Shown: piece by piece, positions 25,160-34,284 of the stretch
Layout of the letters: each line of letters opens with the position of its first letter
Numbering within the stretch: position 1 is the first letter of the stretch
NCBI GenBank assembly: GCA_018336035.1
Contig: JAGXRD010000128.1
Span: 1 to 39,368, forward strand
Source of the DNA: Alphaproteobacteria bacterium
GTDB lineage: Bacteria; Pseudomonadota; Alphaproteobacteria; Ferrovibrionales; Ferrovibrionaceae
Reading direction: 5' to 3'
DNA: 39,368 nt
Position numbers and translations under genes: made by a program
Notes under the pieces: model-generated
The model's input: the letters and a program-made list of their open reading frames with translations, nothing else
The model's database searches: none
Told to the model about the DNA's origin: nothing

Positions 25160-26446
25160 CTAGCGCCTGAAAAGGCTGACGATTTCCAGATGCGGCGACC
25201 AGCGGAACTGGTCGATCGGCACCGCCTTTTCGAGGCCATAGCCCGCATCCAGCAACACCCTGGCATCGCGGGCGAAGCTGGAGGGGTCGCAGGAGGCCAT
25301 CACGATCAGGCCGGGTGCCTCGCCAAACTTCGCGGCCTCGGCAATCTGCTGCACCTGGGCCTTGGCACCGGCGCGCGGCGGATCGAGCAGCAGGGCATCC
25401 AGCTTCTTGAGTTCGCCCCGGGTCAGCGGCTGGCGCTCGAGGTCGCGCGCGGTTGCCGTCACCCGGCTTAAGTTTGCCGTTTTGGCAGCAGCGGTGAGCG
25501 CGGCAATCGCTGGGCGGTCGGCATCCACCGCCCAGACGGTTTTGCCGGCCTCGGCTAATCTCAATGCAAAAGCGCCACAACCGGAGAAAAGATCGGCGAC
25601 GCGCTTGGTATCTTTCAGCGCCTCGAGCGCAAAATCGGCCATCGCCTGTTCGGCTTCGGACGTGGCCTGCAGGAAGCCGCCCGGCGCCAATGTCACCATC
25701 GTACTGCCGAAACGCACGCGCGGCGGTTCGACGCCCTGATACAGCAGTTCGGGATCGCTGCGCTCATCGAACCGCGCGCTCAGCCGACCGAGACCGGCGG
25801 CTTTCGCCGCCTTGCTCAGTTCGATGCGTTCCTGCACGCGCATCTTCAGCTTGCCGGTGATCAATATGTCAGGTCCGGTTTCGGTGACGGTAACTTTCAA
25901 GTCGACCGCCCAGCCATCGCCCAGCACCGGCATCATCATGGCGCGCAAGGTGGGCAGCAGCGCAAACAATTCCGACTTCAGCACCAGGCAGGTTTCAAGA
26001 TCCACGATCTTGCGGCTCTGCGCCTCGTGGAAACCCATCAGCACCTTGTCCTTCACGCGTCGCGTGCTGAATTCGGCGCGGCGGCGCGACTGATCCGGCA
26101 CCGCCACCAGATCGCCGATGGCAACATCCTGGATCTCGCGTCGCGCCAGCGCCGCGCCCAGCTTGTCGCGTTTCCAGCCGCGATAGGCCACATCGCTCCA
26201 GTGCTGCAACGTACAGCCGCCGCAGGCCTGGAAATGCGGGCATGGCGCCTCGACACGGTCCGGCCCTTCGGCTTCCAGCACGCTTAAGGAAGCGGCAAAT
26301 CCGTCGCCGCGCTTCTCGCCCACTTTCGCGGCAATGCGGTCGCCCGGCACGGTAAAGGGCACATAGAAACGCTCGCCCTCATGGTCCAGCACGCCATGGC
26401 CCTGACCGCCCATGCGCTCGATCACACCCTCGATGTCACGCATCAT
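25160..26446 (-). CDS. RlmD/TrmA-family RNA (uracil-C5) methyltransferase with Fe-S cluster
   Basis: A class I S-adenosylmethionine-dependent enzyme expected to make 5-methyluridine in rRNA or tRNA. In order: a TRAM RNA-binding domain (about 1-58, 'IEGVIERMGGQGHGV'), four cysteines for a 4Fe-4S cluster (C69, C75, C78 in 'CPHFQACGGC' and C153 in 'ETCLVL'), the SAM site 'RVADLFSGCGAFALRLAEAG', 'LLLDPPRAGA', and the catalytic C386 in 'VMASCDPSSFARD'. The 428 residues are normal. The cluster cysteines favour the RlmD/RumA type over TrmA, but the exact target base is not determinable. The start overlaps the end of tlyA by 11 bases. Confidence 0.9.
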   Translation of the reverse strand: MMRDIEGVIERMGGQGHGVLDHEGERFYVPFTVPGDRIAAKVGEKRGDGFAASLSVLEAEGPDRVEAPCPHFQACGGCTLQHWSDVAYRGWKRDKLGAALARREIQDVAIGDLVAVPDQSRRRAEFSTRRVKDKVLMGFHEAQSRKIVDLETCLVLKSELFALLPTLRAMMMPVLGDGWAVDLKVTVTETGPDILITGKLKMRVQERIELSKAAKAAGLGRLSARFDERSDPELLYQGVEPPRVRFGSTMVTLAPGGFLQATSEAEQAMADFALEALKDTKRVADLFSGCGAFALRLAEAGKTVWAVDADRPAIAALTAAAKTANLSRVTATARDLERQPLTRGELKKLDALLLDPPRAGAKAQVQQIAEAAKFGEAPGLIVMASCDPSSFARDARVLLDAGYGLEKAVPIDQFRWSPHLEIVSLFRR

Positions 26447-27200
26447 GTTTCTCTATATTGCTTTTCTGGGCAGCTATGAGGAATTCGCGATTGCCTTCCG
26501 GGCCGGTGATCGGGCTCGGCTCGATACCCAGCACGCGCCAGCCCGGCAGGCTCGACCACCAGTCGTGAATGGTGGCACAGACTTCGTCATGCAAGGCGGG
26601 ATCACGCACCACGCCACCCTTGCCGACGCGCCCACGCCCCACTTCAAACTGTGGCTTGATCAGCGCCACCGCCCAGGCACCGGGCTGCGCCAGTGAAAGC
26701 GCGGCCGGCAACACGGTCTGTAGTCCGATGAAGCTGGCGTCACAGACCACGCAGTCGATGGCATCGGGGATGATCTCAGGTGTCAGGTGCCGCGCATTGG
26801 TCTTTTCCAGCACCACAACGCGGTCGTCATTGCGCAGCCGCCAGTCGAGCTGGCCCTCACCGACATCGACAGCATAGACCTTCGCTGCCCCATGATGCAG
26901 CAGCACATCCGTAAAGCCACCCGTGGAGGCGCCGACATCGACGGCGGTGCGGCCCTCGGCTTTGAGCGAGAAATGGTCGATCGCATGCGCCAGCTTGATG
27001 CCGCCACGGCTGACCCAGGGATGCGGCTTGCCGCGCAGTTCGAGCGGCGTATCGGCGGCCAGCGCCACACCGGGCTTGTCGAGGCGTTTTTCGCCCGAGA
27101 AGACCAGCCCGGCCATGATGGCGGCCTGCGCCTTGGCCCGGCTTTCCGCCAGACCGCGCTCCACCAGCATCTGATCGAGACGTAGCTTCGGGGCTTTCAT
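26436..27200 (-). CDS. tlyA: TlyA-family rRNA 2'-O-methyltransferase
   Basis: The 254-residue protein has an N-terminal S4 RNA-binding domain (residues 5-63, 'RLDQMLVERGLAESRAKAQ') and an FtsJ-like methyltransferase domain. The SAM site is 'DVGASTGGFTDVLLHHGA', followed by 'VYAVDVGEGQLDWRLR' and 'CDASFIGL'. Characterised TlyA proteins methylate cytidine ribose in 16S and/or 23S rRNA; they were first named as haemolysins. Its ATG overlaps the MATE stop by 4 bases and its end overlaps the RlmD-like gene, so it sits in the middle of the leftward operon. Confidence 0.94.
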   Translation of the reverse strand: MKAPKLRLDQMLVERGLAESRAKAQAAIMAGLVFSGEKRLDKPGVALAADTPLELRGKPHPWVSRGGIKLAHAIDHFSLKAEGRTAVDVGASTGGFTDVLLHHGAAKVYAVDVGEGQLDWRLRNDDRVVVLEKTNARHLTPEIIPDAIDCVVCDASFIGLQTVLPAALSLAQPGAWAVALIKPQFEVGRGRVGKGGVVRDPALHDEVCATIHDWWSSLPGWRVLGIEPSPITGPEGNREFLIAAQKSNIEKHDA

Positions 27201-28555
27201 GTCGCCATGGCCTGTCTGCGCGCCAGCCTACGGGTCATCACCGCAAAACGCCAGAGCAGCATGACGGCAACCACCGCCAGGCCGACCACCAGCCCGGCCC
27301 AGACGCCGACGCCGCGCAGCGGCGTGAAGAAGCCGAACCAGATCGCCACCGGGAAACCGATCAGCCAGTAGCCAACCAGCGTCATCACCATCGGGATCGC
27401 GGTGTCTTTCAACCCGCGCAGCGCGCCATTGGCCACACCCTGCGCGCCATCGACCAGCTGGAACAAAGCCGCCATGCCGAGATAGGACAATGCCATCGCA
27501 TAGACCGGTGCGGCGCTATCCTTGAGGAAGACTGAAATCAGCTGCCCGCCGAAGAAATGGAAGCTCAGCGCCGTGCAGGCCATGAAAGTCATGCCCATGA
27601 GGATGGCGATCCAGCCGGCACGCGCCGCGCCCGCGATATCGCCGGCGCCTGTGGCAAGGCCGACGCGCACGGTGGCAGCCTGGCCCAGACCCATCGGTAT
27701 CATGAAGGCGAGCGCGGCCCATTGCAGCGCCACCTGGTGGCCGGCGACTTCCACGGTGCCGAGCCGGCCCATCAGCAATGCACCGGCCGAAAACAGTCCG
27801 ATCTCGGCGCCGAGCGCCAGCGAGATCGGTGCGCCGATACGCAGGAAGGCGATCAGGCGCTGCGGCGTGGTGCGCCACCAGCCGCGCGACAGGTGGTAGC
27901 TGCTGAATTGCGGATCGCGCGCGATATACCAGAAGAACAGCAGCAGCACGATCAGGTTGACGAGGCTGGAGCCGAGGCCGGCGCCGACCACGCCCATTTC
28001 CGGCACGATCCAGAAGCCGAAGATCAGCGCCGCATTCACCGCGGCATTCAGGATCACGGCAAGGATGGTGAGCACTAGCGCCGAACGCGGCCGTTCCAGC
28101 ACGGCAACGAAACCGCGCAGCACCATGAACCAGATGGCCGGGATGAACATGCCGCTGACCGCCTGCATGAACTGGGCCGCCAGCGTGACCAGTTCTTCGG
28201 GCTGACCGATCAGGCGCAGGAAGGGCTCCATCACCAGCAGGATGCCGGTGCAGATCACGCCGACGATGCCGGTGGCGACCAGTCCGTCATGCACGGCCCG
28301 GCGCACGCCCTCGATATCGTTGGGATCGCGCCCGCGCGCCTGCGCCGCAATCGCCGGCGTCGCCATGGCGAGGCCGAGCCCCATCATCCACAGGAAGCTG
28401 AAGATCGCGACGCCGAGCGCGCCCGCAGCCAGGGCCTCGGGCGTGTAATGCGACAGCAGCCAGACATCTGTGGTGTGGATCGCCATCTGCGCCAGCTGCG
28501 TGCCAATGATCGGCAGCGCCAGCGTGAGCGTCGCTCGCGCTTCGGTCAGGATCAT
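27197..28555 (-). CDS. MATE-family multidrug/cation antiporter (NorM-like)
   Basis: A 452-residue membrane protein with about twelve helices in two similar halves. It starts 'MILTEARATLTLALPIIGTQ' and carries family features such as 'GLGLAMATPAIAAQARG' and, in the second half, 'PMGLGQAATVRVGLATGAGD'. It should export organic cations in exchange for Na+ or H+. ATG 28555 is chosen because it lies 16 bases after the dxs stop with AGGA nearby. The open frame reaching 28645 would run into dxs and adds a basic non-membrane tail. It lies between dxs and tlyA, an unusual insertion into a conserved cluster. Confidence 0.9.
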   Translation of the reverse strand: MILTEARATLTLALPIIGTQLAQMAIHTTDVWLLSHYTPEALAAGALGVAIFSFLWMMGLGLAMATPAIAAQARGRDPNDIEGVRRAVHDGLVATGIVGVICTGILLVMEPFLRLIGQPEELVTLAAQFMQAVSGMFIPAIWFMVLRGFVAVLERPRSALVLTILAVILNAAVNAALIFGFWIVPEMGVVGAGLGSSLVNLIVLLLFFWYIARDPQFSSYHLSRGWWRTTPQRLIAFLRIGAPISLALGAEIGLFSAGALLMGRLGTVEVAGHQVALQWAALAFMIPMGLGQAATVRVGLATGAGDIAGAARAGWIAILMGMTFMACTALSFHFFGGQLISVFLKDSAAPVYAMALSYLGMAALFQLVDGAQGVANGALRGLKDTAIPMVMTLVGYWLIGFPVAIWFGFFTPLRGVGVWAGLVVGLAVVAVMLLWRFAVMTRRLARRQAMAT

Positions 28556-28571
28556 GTTGTGAAATCCTGCT

Positions 28572-30494
28572 TTACGCGCTGGTGACGGCGCTGTCGGTCG
28601 ACCGACCGAGTGCGGAGAGGGCCATGGCGACGATCTGCGGCGCATTCAGCCCCGCCTCGTCATACTGCTTCATCGGCGCTTCGTGATCGATAAAGCGATC
28701 CGGCAGAACCAGCGGACGAATCTTCAGCCCGTTGTCGAGCAGGCCGTCATGGCTGAGGAACTGCAGCACATGACTGCCGAAGCCGCCGACCGAACCCTCT
28801 TCCAGCGTGATCAGCACTTCGTGGTGCCGCGCCAGTTGACGCACTAGGTCAACGTCGAGCGGTTTGCAGAAGCGCGCATCGGCAACAGTCGTGCTGAGGC
28901 CGCGCGCGCCCAGATCGTCGGCCGCCTTCAGGGCCTCCTGCAGGCGTGCGCCAAAGGAAAGAATGGCGATTTTGCTGCCTTCACGGATGATACGGCCCTT
29001 GCCGAGCTGCAGCACCGAACCACGTTCGGGCATGAGCAGCCCGGTGCCCTCGCCACGCGGATAGCGGAAGGCAGACGGGCGATCATCAATGGCGGCCGAG
29101 GTCGCCACCATATGCATCAGCTCGGCCTCGTCGGCCGCCGCCATCACCACCAACTCGGGCAGGCAGCTGAGATAGGCGATATCGAAACTGCCGGCATGCG
29201 TCGCACCATCGGCGCCAACCAGACCGGCGCGGTCAATGGCGAAACGCACCGGCAGCTTCTGGATCGCCACGTCATGCACCACCTGATCGTAGGCGCGCTG
29301 CAGGAAGGTGGAATAGATCGCGACGAACGGCTTGTAGCCTTCGCAGGCGAGGCCGGCCGCAAAGGTGACGGCGTGCTGCTCGGCAATACCGACATCGAAA
29401 CAGCGGTTCGGGAATGTCTTGGCAAACAGGTCGAGGCCCGTACCTGACGGCATCGCCGCCGTCACCGCCACGATCTTGTCGTCGCGCGTGGCTTCCGCGA
29501 TCAGGCTGTCGGCGAAGACGCGGGTATAGCTCGGCGGACCGGCCTTGGGCTTGGCCTGCGTGCCAGTGACGACGTCGAATTTCGACACGCCGTGATACTT
29601 GTCATCGGCCGCCTCGGCCGGACCGTAGCCCTTGCCCTTCTGCGTCACGACATGGATCAGGATCGGGCCGCCCTTGTCGGTGTCGCGGATGTTTTTGAGC
29701 ACCGGCACCAGATGGTCGAGATTGTGACCGTCGACCGGGCCGACATAATAGAAGCCCATTTCCTCGAACAGCGTGCCGCCGGCCACCATGCCGCGCGCAT
29801 ATTCCTCGGCCTTCTCGGCAATCGAGGTCAGCGTGCGAGGCAGGATCTTCTCGCCGATCTGCTTGGCCATCTGGCGCAGGCCGATATAGGAGCGCGACGA
29901 CATCAGGCGCGACAGATAGGCGCTCATGGCGCCGACCGGCGGCGCAATCGACATGTCGTTGTCGTTGAGGATGACGATCAGCCGGCTGTTCATCGCGCCG
30001 GCATTGTTCATCGCCTCATAGGCCATGCCGGCCGACATCGCGCCATCGCCGATCACGGCGATCACATTGTTGGCCTCACCCTTGAAGTCGCGCGCCACCG
30101 CCATGCCGAGGCCGGCAGAAATCGAGGTGGAAGAATGCGCGGCGCCGAAGGGATCGTATTCGCTCTCGCTGCGGCGCGTGAAACCCGACAGGCCGCCGGG
30201 CTGGCGCAGGGTGCGGATGCGATCGCGGCGGCCGGTGAGGATCTTGTGCGGATAGGCCTGGTGGCCGACATCCCAGATCAGCTTGTCGACCGGCGTGGCG
30301 AAGACATGATGCAGCGCCACGGTCAGCTCGACCACGCCGAGGCCGGCGCCAAGATGACCGCCCGTCACCGAGACAGCATCGATCATCTCGCGACGGACTT
30401 CGTCGGCGAGTTGCTTAAGCTGGTCGAGATCGAACTGGCGGATATCCGCCGGCTTGGTCACGGTATCCAGCAGGGGCGTGCGATTGCTGATCAT
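28572..30494 (-). CDS. dxs: 1-deoxy-D-xylulose-5-phosphate synthase
   Basis: First enzyme of the MEP isoprenoid pathway: condenses pyruvate and glyceraldehyde-3-phosphate using thiamine diphosphate. The 640 residues match the family. Visible are H47 in '[12 protein letters not shown]', the thiamine diphosphate/Mg motif beginning GDGAMSAG (149-156) and ending near 'NN', and '[17 protein letters not shown]', whose Glu activates the cofactor. A transketolase C-terminal domain completes it. It follows ispA by 28 bases, so pathway entry and prenyl chain synthesis are co-transcribed. Confidence 0.97.
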   Translation of the reverse strand: MISNRTPLLDTVTKPADIRQFDLDQLKQLADEVRREMIDAVSVTGGHLGAGLGVVELTVALHHVFATPVDKLIWDVGHQAYPHKILTGRRDRIRTLRQPGGLSGFTRRSESEYDPFGAAHSSTSISAGLGMAVARDFKGEANNVIAVIGDGAMSAGMAYEAMNNAGAMNSRLIVILNDNDMSIAPPVGAMSAYLSRLMSSRSYIGLRQMAKQIGEKILPRTLTSIAEKAEEYARGMVAGGTLFEEMGFYYVGPVDGHNLDHLVPVLKNIRDTDKGGPILIHVVTQKGKGYGPAEAADDKYHGVSKFDVVTGTQAKPKAGPPSYTRVFADSLIAEATRDDKIVAVTAAMPSGTGLDLFAKTFPNRCFDVGIAEQHAVTFAAGLACEGYKPFVAIYSTFLQRAYDQVVHDVAIQKLPVRFAIDRAGLVGADGATHAGSFDIAYLSCLPELVVMAAADEAELMHMVATSAAIDDRPSAFRYPRGEGTGLLMPERGSVLQLGKGRIIREGSKIAILSFGARLQEALKAADDLGARGLSTTVADARFCKPLDVDLVRQLARHHEVLITLEEGSVGGFGSHVLQFLSHDGLLDNGLKIRPLVLPDRFIDHEAPMKQYDEAGLNAPQIVAMALSALGRSTDSAVTSA

Positions 30495-30522
30495 TGCTGC
30501 CTGTCAGGAGGCGTTAAGCGGG

Positions 30523-31446
30523 TTACGAGCGGCGGGTTATAACAAACTCGGCCAGCTCCTGTAAAACCATGGACCTGGGGCCAAAATGCGACGCCAGCCG
30601 GCTTTTGGCGGAATTCGTTAACGCCCGCGCCTTGGCCCGGGCCGGCTCCAGCCCCAGCAGGCCCACGAAAGTGGCCTTGCCTGCCGCAGCGTCCTTGCCC
30701 ACGGCCTTGCCAACCTCGGCGGCCGAACCCTCATGGTCCAGCAGGTCGTCGGCGATCTGGAAGGCCAGACCCAGCTCTGCGGCATATTCGCGCAGAACCG
30801 CGCGGTCCGGCTCGCCCGCCCCGCCCAGGATGGCCCCGGCCTCGGCCGAAAAGCGGATCAGCGCGCCGGTCTTCAGCGCCTGCAGATCGGCGATCTCGTC
30901 ATAGCTCAGCGGCTGGCCGGCAGCCGTACGATCCTCGGCAGCCAGGTCGATGGCCTGCCCGCCCACCATGCCGCGCGCCCCCGAAGCCTGCGCCAGCCCG
31001 GCGACCAGCCCGGCCTGAACAACAGCATCAGGATGCGTGGCGGCATCGGCCAGGGTGAGGAAAGCCTGGGTCTGCAGGCCGTCGCCCGCCAGCACGGCAG
31101 TCGCCTCATCGAAGGCTTTATGCACGGTCGGCTTGCCGCGCCGCAGGTCGTCGTCGTCCATGCAGGGCAGGTCGTCATGCACCAGCGAATAGGCATGCAG
31201 CATCTCAATCGCTGCCGCGACCCGCAGGCTGCGCGCACGCGGCACGCCGAACAGATCGCTGGATGCCACAGCCAGCAGGGCGCGCAGGCGCTTGCCGCCA
31301 TTCAGGCTGGCATAACGCATCGCCGCGTCGAGTTTGGCGGTGCCGCCTTCAGCCACAGGCGGAAGCAGGCGATCCAGCGCGGCCTCAACGGCAGCACCCA
31401 CCTCCTGCATCGCCGCCGCGAGTGCGGGCGACGCCTGCTCGCTCAT
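30523..31446 (-). CDS. ispA: Farnesyl/geranylgeranyl diphosphate synthase (trans-prenyltransferase)
   Basis: Condenses isopentenyl and dimethylallyl diphosphate into longer allylic diphosphates. At 307 residues it carries the first Asp-rich motif 'DDLPCMDDDDLRRG' and the second, 'DDLLDHEG', that bind the Mg-diphosphate, plus 'NGGKRLRALL' for isopentenyl diphosphate. The start ATG 31446 lies one base after the xseB stop, with AAGG ahead; a frame open to 31488 would overlap xseB. Product length (C15 or C20) cannot be told with certainty. It is the usual partner of dxs and xseB. Confidence 0.95.
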   Translation of the reverse strand: MSEQASPALAAAMQEVGAAVEAALDRLLPPVAEGGTAKLDAAMRYASLNGGKRLRALLAVASSDLFGVPRARSLRVAAAIEMLHAYSLVHDDLPCMDDDDLRRGKPTVHKAFDEATAVLAGDGLQTQAFLTLADAATHPDAVVQAGLVAGLAQASGARGMVGGQAIDLAAEDRTAAGQPLSYDEIADLQALKTGALIRFSAEAGAILGGAGEPDRAVLREYAAELGLAFQIADDLLDHEGSAAEVGKAVGKDAAAGKATFVGLLGLEPARAKARALTNSAKSRLASHFGPRSMVLQELAEFVITRRS

Positions 31447-31447
31447 G

Positions 31448-31723
31448 TCAGTCTGCCTTGAAGGCTTGCGTGCCGGCGGCCTGGCCATCGGCGCCGACCA
31501 CGATCTTCTCGATCTTTTCCTCGGCGGCCTTCAGCTTGGCCTCGCAGTGCCGCTTCAGCAGGGCGCCGCGGCCGTAGAGCGCAATCGAATCTTCCAGGTC
31601 GACGCGCCCGCCTTCCAGCTTGGCGACGATCTCGTCCAGCGCCTTCAGCGCCGCTTCGAAACTCATCGCGGCGATATCCGCCGGGATGGCTTCCTGACTG
31701 GATCCTGTCTCAGCCTTGGACAT
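31448..31723 (-). CDS. xseB: Exodeoxyribonuclease VII small subunit
   Basis: The 91-residue product has the XseB core 'SFEAALKALDEIVAKLEGG', then 'VDLEDSIALYGRGALLKRHC' and 'KLKAAEEKIEKI', a helical hairpin that binds XseA in several copies. ExoVII degrades single-stranded DNA. ATG 31723 is chosen because GGAGG lies close upstream and the nine extra residues from 31750 are not conserved-looking. It is the first gene of the leftward xseB-ispA-dxs run, its usual place in proteobacteria. Confidence 0.93.
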   Translation of the reverse strand: MSKAETGSSQEAIPADIAAMSFEAALKALDEIVAKLEGGRVDLEDSIALYGRGALLKRHCEAKLKAAEEKIEKIVVGADGQAAGTQAFKAD

Positions 31724-31892
31724 GCCGCCTCCGTTCCACAAAGCCGCCATAGTTTACGGTCTAGCTATGATACCAACAACCCGCGCCGCCGGCCGATTCG
31801 AGGCCGGATATGGCGTGGCCGAAGCAATATAGCGCAGGCTATGATTTGCCAACCCCGACCCAGACAACGGGCCAGATAACGGGAGACACCAT
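31724..31892. promoter_or_regulatory. Divergent promoter region between xseB and the SYLF gene
   Basis: These 169 bases must drive the xseB-ispA-dxs operon leftward and the SYLF-DUF3293 pair rightward. A TATGAT hexamer at 31840-31845 could be a rightward -10, but no matching -35 is seen 17 bases upstream. No leftward promoter stands out. Confidence 0.3.
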
Positions 31893-32585
31893 ATGTCCAG
31901 CCTCACCTTCTCGCGTCGTACCCTGCTGACCGGTATCGCCGGTGCTGCTGTTTTCAGCTCCCTGCCCGCACTGGCAGCCTCTGAGGATCAGTCGCTGATC
32001 GACTCGGCCCGCATCACCGTGGATGCCTTCGCCAATGACGGCCAGATGAGCGACCTGCGCCGCAAGCTGGCCCAGGCCAAGGGCGTCTTCGTGGTGCCGC
32101 AGCTGCTGAAAGCCAGCTTCATCATCGGCGGTGAAGGCGGTTCGGGCGTCCTGCTGGCCAAAACCGCCAATGGCTGGAGCGAGCCCAGCATCTACACGAT
32201 GGGCGCCGGCTCGATTGGCTTGCAGATCGGCGGCGAAGCCTCGCAGGTCATGCTGGTGCTGATGAACGACAAGGCGGTGAATGCCATCCTGCGCAACGAG
32301 TTCAAGCTGGGTGCCGATGCCACTGTCGCCGCCGGCCCGGTCGGCATGGGCGTGGAAGCCGCCACCACCAGCAACCTCGGCGCCGATATTTACTCCTTCG
32401 CCAAGACCAGGGGTCTGGCCGCCGGTATTTCGGTCGAGGGCGCCGTGATCACCGCGCGCCACGGTCGCAACACGGCCTACTACGGCAAGGAAGCGCATCC
32501 GCGCAACATCCTCTACGACAACGTGGTGAGCAATCCCGGCACCATGGCGTTGCGTCAGTCGCTGGCGAATGCGGAGATGCGGTGA
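31893..32585 (+). CDS. Exported SYLF (Ysc84-like) lipid-binding domain protein with a Tat-type signal
   Basis: The 230-residue protein starts with 'FSRRTLLTGIAGAAVFSSL', a twin-arginine-type signal with cleavage likely after 'ALA' near residue 28. The rest is the SYLF fold: 'AKGVFVVPQLLKASFIIGGEGG', 'GVLLAKTANGWSEPSIYTMG', 'GSIGLQIGGEASQVMLVLMN' and 'GISVEGAVI'. Family members bind phosphoinositides in eukaryotes; the bacterial role is not settled. It is probably periplasmic. GGGAG lies just before the ATG. Its stop overlaps the next gene's GTG by 4 bases. Confidence 0.9.
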   Translation: MSSLTFSRRTLLTGIAGAAVFSSLPALAASEDQSLIDSARITVDAFANDGQMSDLRRKLAQAKGVFVVPQLLKASFIIGGEGGSGVLLAKTANGWSEPSIYTMGAGSIGLQIGGEASQVMLVLMNDKAVNAILRNEFKLGADATVAAGPVGMGVEAATTSNLGADIYSFAKTRGLAAGISVEGAVITARHGRNTAYYGKEAHPRNILYDNVVSNPGTMALRQSLANAEMR

Positions 32586-33007
32586 TCTCAGCTGCCACGC
32601 TCCGCGGCTACCGCGCCACCACCTATGCGGTGACGCTGCCTGACGGAAACCTGCTCGGCCTGCGGCTGGACGACACCAGCGCGCAGGCCGACGCGTTTCT
32701 GCGCCGCGCCAGAGCAACCTCGATCACCTGCCTGAATGCCTGGAACCCGCGCAGTCGCGTGCTGAACGTGACGCGCAACATGGCTGCGCATCAGCGCCTG
32801 CGGCGTGATCTGGCGGGCTACATCGCCCTGCCGCAGCTCGGCGTGCCGGATCGCCCGACCTGGCGGCCGGAACCGGGCTTTGCCGTGCTGGATCTGGAAA
32901 CGGAAAAGGCCATGGCACTTGCACAGCGCCATGGCCAGTTCGGTCTGGTTCGGTATGAGCGCGGCGGCGTCGCAGAACTACTGCTGACGCGCCTCGCGCT
33001 CAGATAA
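32582..33007 (+). CDS. DUF3293 domain protein
   Basis: A 141-residue cytoplasmic protein of unknown function. The pattern fits DUF3293: 'LRGYRATTYAVTLPDG' at the start, 'ITCLNAWNPRSR' in the middle (the family's T-AwNP motif), and 'ALAQRHGQFGLVRYERGG' towards the end. It starts with GTG at 32582, overlapping the SYLF stop (GTGA), so the two are translationally coupled. Its stop abuts the stop of the convergent thiolase with no gap. Confidence 0.75.
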   Translation: MISAATLRGYRATTYAVTLPDGNLLGLRLDDTSAQADAFLRRARATSITCLNAWNPRSRVLNVTRNMAAHQRLRRDLAGYIALPQLGVPDRPTWRPEPGFAVLDLETEKAMALAQRHGQFGLVRYERGGVAELLLTRLALR

Positions 33008-34192
33008 TCAGGCGACCTCGAACAACCCGGCGCCGCCCTGGCCGCCGCCGATGCACATCGTCACCACCACATACTTGGCGCCGCGGCGCTTGCCCTCGAT
33101 CAGGGCATGGCCGGTCATGCGCGCGCCCGACATGCCATAGGGATGGCCGATCGAGATCGCGCCGCCATTCACGTTCAGCCGCTCATTCGGGATGCCCAGC
33201 TTGTCGCGGCAATACAACACCTGCACGGCAAATGCCTCATTCAGCTCCCACAGGCCGATATCGTCCATCTTGAGGCCGAAACGCTGCAGCAGCTTGGGCA
33301 CGGCATAGATCGGCCCGATGCCCATCTCGTCGGGCTCGCAACCAGCCACCGCCATGCCGCGATAGATGCCGAGCGGCGACAGGCCCTTCTTCTCGGCGAG
33401 CTTGGCTTCCATCACCACGCAGGCCGAGGCGCCATCCGACAGCTGGCTGGCATTGCCGGCCGTGATGACGTTGCCCGGACCGCGCACCGGCTGCAGGCCG
33501 GCGAGGCCTTCCAGCTTGGTGTCGGCGCGGTTGCCCTCGTCCTTGGTCAGGGTGACATCTTTGTACGAGACCTGCTTGGTCTCCTTGTCGACCACCGCCA
33601 TGCTGCTCTGCATCGGCACGATCTCGTCGTCGAACTTGCCGGCCGCCTGGCCAGCTGCCGTGCGGCGCTGGCTTTCCAGCGCGTATTCGTCCTGCGCCTC
33701 GCGGCTGATGCCATAGCGCTTGGCCACCGTCTCGGCGGTGTCGATCATCGCCATATACATCGCGGGCTTGTTTTTCATCAGCCATTCATCGCGGGCGCGG
33801 AAGGTATTCATATGCTCGTTCTGCACCAGCGAGATCGATTCCAGGCCGCCGCCCACCACGATGGGCGCGTTATCCTGGATCACCTGCTTGGCCGCCGTGG
33901 CAATCGCCATCAGACCCGAGCCGCACTGGCGGTCGAGGCTCATGCCGGCGACCGACACCGGCAGACCGGCGCGCACAGCACAGAGCCGCGCGATATTGCC
34001 GGCGGTGCCGCCCTGCTGCAGGGCCGCGCCCATGATCACGTCATCCACCTCGGCGCCGTCGATGCCGGCGCGCTTCACGGCTTCGCGGATTGCATGGGCA
34101 CCCAAGGTGGCCGGATCGGTGTTGTTGAAAGCCCCGCGATAGGCCTTGCCAATCGGCGTGCGGGCAGTGGAAACGATGACGGCTTCACGCAT
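33008..34192 (-). CDS. Acetyl-CoA acyltransferase (thiolase)
   Basis: A degradative-type or biosynthetic-type thiolase of 394 residues that cleaves 3-ketoacyl-CoA, or condenses acetyl-CoA. The nucleophile is C90 in '[12 protein letters not shown]', H350 lies in '[11 protein letters not shown]' and the acid/base C380 in 'TMCIGGGQG'. ATG 34192 has GGAGG with a 7-base spacing; the frame continues to 34252, but without a ribosome site. It is the last gene of a run with an acyl-CoA dehydrogenase, an aminotransferase and meaB, which points to fatty-acid or amino-acid-derived acyl-CoA breakdown. Confidence 0.94.
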   Translation of the reverse strand: MREAVIVSTARTPIGKAYRGAFNNTDPATLGAHAIREAVKRAGIDGAEVDDVIMGAALQQGGTAGNIARLCAVRAGLPVSVAGMSLDRQCGSGLMAIATAAKQVIQDNAPIVVGGGLESISLVQNEHMNTFRARDEWLMKNKPAMYMAMIDTAETVAKRYGISREAQDEYALESQRRTAAGQAAGKFDDEIVPMQSSMAVVDKETKQVSYKDVTLTKDEGNRADTKLEGLAGLQPVRGPGNVITAGNASQLSDGASACVVMEAKLAEKKGLSPLGIYRGMAVAGCEPDEMGIGPIYAVPKLLQRFGLKMDDIGLWELNEAFAVQVLYCRDKLGIPNERLNVNGGAISIGHPYGMSGARMTGHALIEGKRRGAKYVVVTMCIGGGQGGAGLFEVA

Positions 34193-34253
34193 GTTATGTC
34201 CTCCCAAGACTTGGTCCGCGCGAAAGCTAGACCCAAAATTATTGCGACGCAAA

Positions 34254-34270
34254 CCTGCCGCTACGGCAGG
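34254..34270. promoter_or_regulatory. 17-base palindrome between the acyl-CoA dehydrogenase and thiolase genes
   Basis: CCTGCCG and its exact complement flank a three-base loop. It lies 14 bases after the dehydrogenase stop and 62 bases before the thiolase ATG. On the minus strand only three T follow, so it may be an attenuator, a weak terminator or an operator. Confidence 0.4.
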
Positions 34271-34284
34271 ACTTTACGCGTACG

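Noticed and set aside
31839-32717. Minus-strand frame of 292 codons opposite the SYLF gene
   Set aside because: The plus-strand SYLF protein has a Tat-type signal, a ribosome site and a conserved domain; the antisense product has none.
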